Source: Podospora bellae-mahoneyi
Taxonomy: Eukaryota; Ascomycota; Sordariomycetes; Sordariales; Podosporaceae
Assembly: GCF_035222275.1 (NCBI RefSeq)
Contig: NW_026946359.1
Coordinates: 7,378,001-7,442,000, forward strand
Length of the DNA stretch: 64,000 nt
Reading direction: 5' to 3'
Part shown: in pieces, positions 60,183 to 64,000 of the stretch
Layout: every line of letters starts with the position of its first letter
Numbering within the stretch: position 1 is the stretch's first letter
The notes under the pieces: model-generated
What the model saw: only the letters and a program-made list of their open reading frames with translations
What the model was told of the DNA's origin: nothing
Database searches by the model: none
Made by a program: the position numbers and the translations under genes

Positions 60183-62589
60183 CTAGTACATGTAAACCCC
60201 ACCCGGGAATGCCCTTCCTCCCCTAGCCCGAACCAGCGCGGATGCATCCACCCTCTCCCGCGCCGTTGTGCCACGGGCCAGCGCTTGATTCCGGCCGTCA
60301 GTCGTGAAGAGAATCTTGGACACCCGACTCGAGTCCTGCATGTGCTCACGCAAGAGTTTAATGAAATTCAAAAGGTGCCCCATGCTCTCCCTGTCCCCTC
60401 CAAACTGCAGCCCATCAATGACCCAACTGATCACAGGCGGTGTGTACACAAGCAGCGCCTTGATGATGTTTAACGCCGTGGGAAGGCTGTGCAAGGTCCC
60501 GTCAAGCTTCGCGAATTGGTCACCGTGGAGGCTCTTGCCTGCTGTGAAGCCTTCTCTGGGAAGCACCCAGGCAAGTTGGCGGATGGTGGAGTAGAAGAGG
60601 GATATGACTGCCGCGTCTCTGTGGGATAATGTCGGCTTGCTGGCACTGCTCCCGCTCATGCCACTGCCACTGCCAGCGAAGCTGTATCGGGACCTGCAAA
60701 AGTACGAAATGCAAGGAATACCGGCGTTCATGACTCCATCGGCAGCTTTGATGGCGGCTTTAGAAAGCACAGAACTACCCAGGGAGGATGGGCCTTCCAC
60801 CCACATCATTCGGGAGCCAGAGTCAGATATCCAGTTGCTGAGTTGGGTGTACACTTCTTGCGGGATCATGGTTGTTTGTGGGTGGGACTCGGCTCTCAGG
60901 AACTCTTCGACACTCTCGATGTAGGGCCTGAGGGCTTCGGTGTATTGTTGGATTCGCCAATAGTCGGGCATTGTGGGTTCTGCTGGCCACGATTAGGTTA
61001 GTTAAGTTCTGAGCGTGTGCATGTGGTCCAAGGGAGGATATCACCGCTGGTTATCATGTCCTTTGAAGGGTTCGTCGATTGTCCTTCGCTGGGAAGTCTC
61101 GCCACGGCGTGGGATTTCGGCATTTCTGGCTCGTTTGCTGGCTCGTCAACTGTCAAGGCGGGCGGGACGTTTGAGGATTGCTGTGGGGATTGGAAAGTAA
61201 TGTCTGTAAGGTTGAAACTCGTTGGTTAACTGCAGAAGCAAAAGAGAACCACGCGCAGCATTATATAGCTACACAGGTGGAAGTCGGGAGAGGCAATGGA
61301 GGCGGCAACTCAAGAGTGAGCTGACACTCTGTGACGGTGATTCATGCCCCGCGGCACATTCGAGGCCTCGTGGCCTTTTTTATGGGTTTAGGATGATAGA
61401 AAATCGCCAACTTACCGTGCGTGACTTGGTCCTCGACACCTTCAAGCTGATGTACAGCTTTCTCGCCCAATCTCTGAAACCCAACTGCTGCCGCGGCAAG
61501 TTTCACGTTGACCTGCTGCTCGGTGTCCGCGTGAGTCTGAACTCCAAGTTGTTGCAGCCTGACCAAAAGTGGTTCCATGTCGTTCATTTTTTGGTGCATG
61601 TGCTCGATGCGCAGCTCAGTCGTATGTTGTGCCTCGTTGCGGATGTCGCCGATCGTCTTTTGGATGCCGTCGACCATGGCCTTGACCGTCTTATCATAGA
61701 ATCCTTTGTTGAATGACGCCAGAAATCTCTTGTGGCGTTTGTGGAAGAAGGACATGGCGTGGCAGAGGAACTTGAACACTTGGACGTATAGCGCCACAAC
61801 AAGCCTTTGCATTTCATTTGTGTTCGCAACTTGTGTTTTCTTCTGCACATATCTCAGGTTCTCACTCATTTCCACGAGGGCAAGTGAGAATCCCTCAGCA
61901 ATCTTGTGGTAATTGACCGAGGCCTGCAATAAGTTGCACCATTAGTAAAAGCGATGACAGGCATGGGCAGGGGTAATGCTCTCAAACCTTGACGACGGAT
62001 GCCACAACCCCAGTGAGGAGGCTGATGTACTTGTCCTCGGCCGGAACAAACTTGAACAAGAATGAATGATCATCCATTGTCTCCATGAAGCGGAGAAGCC
62101 GATTTCTGGCGAGGCCAATGCCAGACTCATGCTTGGCTTCCCAACCAAGACGGGCGTCATTGACTGCCGCTTGCAAAGTTGCAATGCTGGGAAGTGGCGA
62201 GTGAGCGGCCCCGGATGTTAAGTCTCCTGGAGGGACGAAGAGCCTTTGAAACTCCTGCCAAACTCGAATCAACTCTTTGCGCTGTTGCTCTAGCGGATCG
62301 AAAATTGGATCACTGTTAGCCGTAGTCAGTTCATGCAGACGTGTAGACACACGGATGGGCCGTTGGCATATCCCTAAGTCGTAACATACCTAGAGCAGTC
62401 ACTTTGGAGCCAATAAACCCACTCCTGAGCTTTAACACGTTGAATACTCGGTCGATGGCCTGCCTGTTGAACTGTGGAACCGAGTGCTTGGGAGAGAGGG
62501 TCTTCTGGGTTTTCTTTTTCGACTTTGAGACTGTAGGAACGAACTGCTGGTGTGATGGGTGTTGGATCCTCCTCTCTGATATCGTTCAT
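60183..62589 (-). CDS. STAND-like protein with DUF7708-type N-terminus and degenerate P-loop
   Basis: Five exons (62589-62390, 62312-61988, 61923-61416, 61203-61045, 60979-60183) give 662 aa. Start ATG 62589; all junctions keep phase; intron sizes are 77, 64, 212 and 65 nt. Residues 68-320 are helical: LIRVWQEFQRLFVPPG, YHKIAEGFSLALVEMSENLR and FLCHAMSFFHKRHKRFLASF, which resemble the DUF7708/Goodbye-type N-terminal regions of fungal NLR-like proteins. A disordered linker follows, then an NTPase-like region opening WVEGPSSLGSSVLSKAA (about 456). This lies where a P-loop would be, but it lacks the Lys of GKS/T. It ends at TAA-type termination at 60183, without any repeat domain. It is perhaps a signalling or decoy relative of STAND NTPases. 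Intact frame. Confidence 0.7.
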
Positions 62590-62639
62590 GGCTAGGTGAG
62601 TTGTGAAGGTGAGTTGTGAGAGCTGGATCACGATAAAAG

Positions 62640-62890
62640 CCGAGATAATGGATATTAGAAGTTGGGGTAGAGTATCAAAAGAGTTGGGATAAGCTCTTGA
62701 AAAAGCTGGGGTATATATGAAATAAGATTGGATAAAGTGTTAGAAAGCTGGAGTAGAGTTTTAAAAAGTTTATATAAAAAGAAGCTAGGATAGAGCGTAA
62801 AAATGCTTGAACAAAGTGTTAAAAACCGGGGCTAAGTCTTAAAAAGTATGGATGGAGTGTTAAAGCAGCGGTATAAGTATTATAAGGAGA
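62640..62890. repeat. Degenerate short tandem repeats (right flank)
   Basis: Units such as AGTTGGGATAAGCTCTTG, GATTGGATAAAGTGTTAGA and AGCTAGGATAGAGCGTAAA recur about ten times at 20-27 nt spacing. They closely resemble the unit at 59750-60150. 62590-62640 and 62890-63125 contain no other feature. Confidence 0.65.
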
Positions 62891-63125
62891 GAAGGCAGAG
62901 CCGCACGGCCACCCACAAAGAATTAGGTGTGCACAAATTTTCCAACCAACCAATTGGCCAGTGATTTCAGGCAGCACTGCGGCGCAGGCGCCAACTGCGA
63001 CTCCAGGGGTAACATGAAGTGAGGGGGTGAGGGGTAACTTTTCTGGGGGGACTCGAGGGAATAGCGATTTTACCCTCCCCCATTTTCTTTCGACACCATG
63101 TATCTCCGGGAGTGTCGTCAATGAT

Positions 63126-64000
63126 ATGTCTGGTAGTTCCGGTTATCAATCTTCAGGTTACTCGAAAGATTTCCCTATGGCTTCTTTGCAACCCCCCTCC
63201 AGCAAATCGGTGGAGCAACCGGTCCCGCCGAAGGATTGTGGACTGTCCACAGGCAAAACAACAACGCCAGAAGCCATTCACGAGCCTTATTTGGATGATC
63301 TGGGCGACAAGCCTCCGCCGCCAGGCGCCGTAGAAGACGGCAAGACACCCAACGGCCAAACAGAGAAAGCCACCCCCGAGACATCGAAGCCCGGCGCTGA
63401 AACATGGAGCTCACCGGTGCCCTTGTATTGCACAGTCAATGGACGAAGCCATAGCATATTAACAGACTTTGGGTTAAGTATATGTCCTCGTTGTGATATA
63501 AACCTTTTGGAGACACCGCGCCGAGGTGTAACGGATGATCAAGCAGGGCCTGCCGAGAGCGCTGACGATAGCGCTGACGAGAGCGCCGACGAGAGAGACG
63601 ATGGTTTGACGGACAAGGATTACAACCCGGCATGCCACTGCCCTCATTGCAATAGATTCCGTCTCCGCAAGAGTTTCAAGCACGTCCCGCTTCGTCAGCA
63701 GGAAACGGGCGAAGAACATAACCAGCAACCAATGGTGGCATACTCGGTGGAATATCTCGACCGCGAGGAAGGACATATCGGCATACGTCCCTGGCCGACG
63801 ACGTTTGACCTCGAGGTCGCCCGGCAGGGTGTCTTGAAGTACAAAGCCTCAGTCTTTAGCGTGGTAACTGTGCTGAAGACCTCCCATGCGCCCGAGGTCT
63901 TTCGTTACATCTCAGACGACCTCAGGCGTAACAGGGTGTCTCGCATCATGGAAGATCCCGACGTCACAGTGAACGTGCACGCAACAAAAATTGTAGTTGG
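63126..64000 (+). CDS. Unidentified protein, 5' part only (runs off the window)
   Basis: Open from ATG 63126 to the last base (291 codons plus 2 nt). The first ~95 residues are disordered (Ser/Pro/Thr/Glu). A likely zinc-binding cluster follows: CPRCDINLL, then an acidic tandem repeat (ESADDSADESADERDD), then CHCPHCNRFRLRK. The final part is globular: VFSVVTVLKTSHAPEVFRYI and RIMEDPDVTVNVHATKIVVG. That last segment resembles the N-terminal regions of some large fungal AAA-type ATPases, but the ATPase itself would lie beyond 64000, so this is not confirmed. Confidence 0.6.
   Translation, partial: MSGSSGYQSSGYSKDFPMASLQPPSSKSVEQPVPPKDCGLSTGKTTTPEAIHEPYLDDLGDKPPPPGAVEDGKTPNGQTEKATPETSKPGAETWSSPVPLYCTVNGRSHSILTDFGLSICPRCDINLLETPRRGVTDDQAGPAESADDSADESADERDDGLTDKDYNPACHCPHCNRFRLRKSFKHVPLRQQETGEEHNQQPMVAYSVEYLDREEGHIGIRPWPTTFDLEVARQGVLKYKASVFSVVTVLKTSHAPEVFRYISDDLRRNRVSRIMEDPDVTVNVHATKIVV

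Overview
The window looks like a gene-rich but scarred accessory region from a filamentous ascomycete, most likely a Sordariomycete and possibly Sordariales. This is inferred from gene content and splicing, not from a database match. Genes carry short GT-AG introns (about 48-80 nt) with CTRAC/CTAAC branch sites. The families are typical of these fungi: HET and NACHT (NLR) proteins, PLAC8, an Hce2-type secreted protein, DUF6594, fungal C14 caspases and CHAT-TPR proteins. Stop codons of the CAA-to-TAA type in duplicated genes, and copies differing mainly by transitions, fit repeat-induced point mutation (RIP). I saw no convincing tRNA, rRNA or CRISPR array.

Layout. 1-8 kb: WD40-NLR tail remnant, Ty3/gypsy integrase and Pogo/Fot1 fragments, a broken HET gene and a zinc-knuckle gene or relic. 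9-13 kb: an intact NLR with nucleoside-phosphorylase, NACHT and ankyrin domains, whose repeats are nearly identical. 14.4-17.5 kb: another Pogo fragment, then an unknown gene between long inverted repeats, embedded in dispersed repeats. 17.8-22.4 kb: two tandem paralogous ankyrin genes, the first degenerate and the second intact with a Gly/Tyr/Gln-rich tail. 22.8-33.8 kb: PLAC8, relics of a nucleoside hydrolase and of membrane proteins, a run of small secreted proteins, and an old-yellow-enzyme stump cut by an LTR-like element. 35.5-37 kb: an anthranilate synthase I gene with its catalytic core deleted.

37.6-46.1 kb is the most interesting block. A TPR-CHAT protease-like protein faces two tandem C14 caspase-like proteins, all intact and with both catalytic residues visible. 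It is followed by a 96-aa gene, a membrane DUF6594 protein, a frameshifted TauD dioxygenase and a NACHT protein with C2H2-type zinc fingers (also frameshifted). 56-64 kb: a membrane-anchored Kelch protein, a Cys-rich secreted protein, a STAND-like protein with a degenerate P-loop flanked on both sides by the same kind of degenerate short tandem repeat, and a gene running off the right edge.

Taken together, the window resembles a fungal self/non-self or programmed-cell-death island: NLR-type sensors and caspase-like proteases lie among transposon debris and decaying copies. That these genes work together is an inference from proximity and domain content only.
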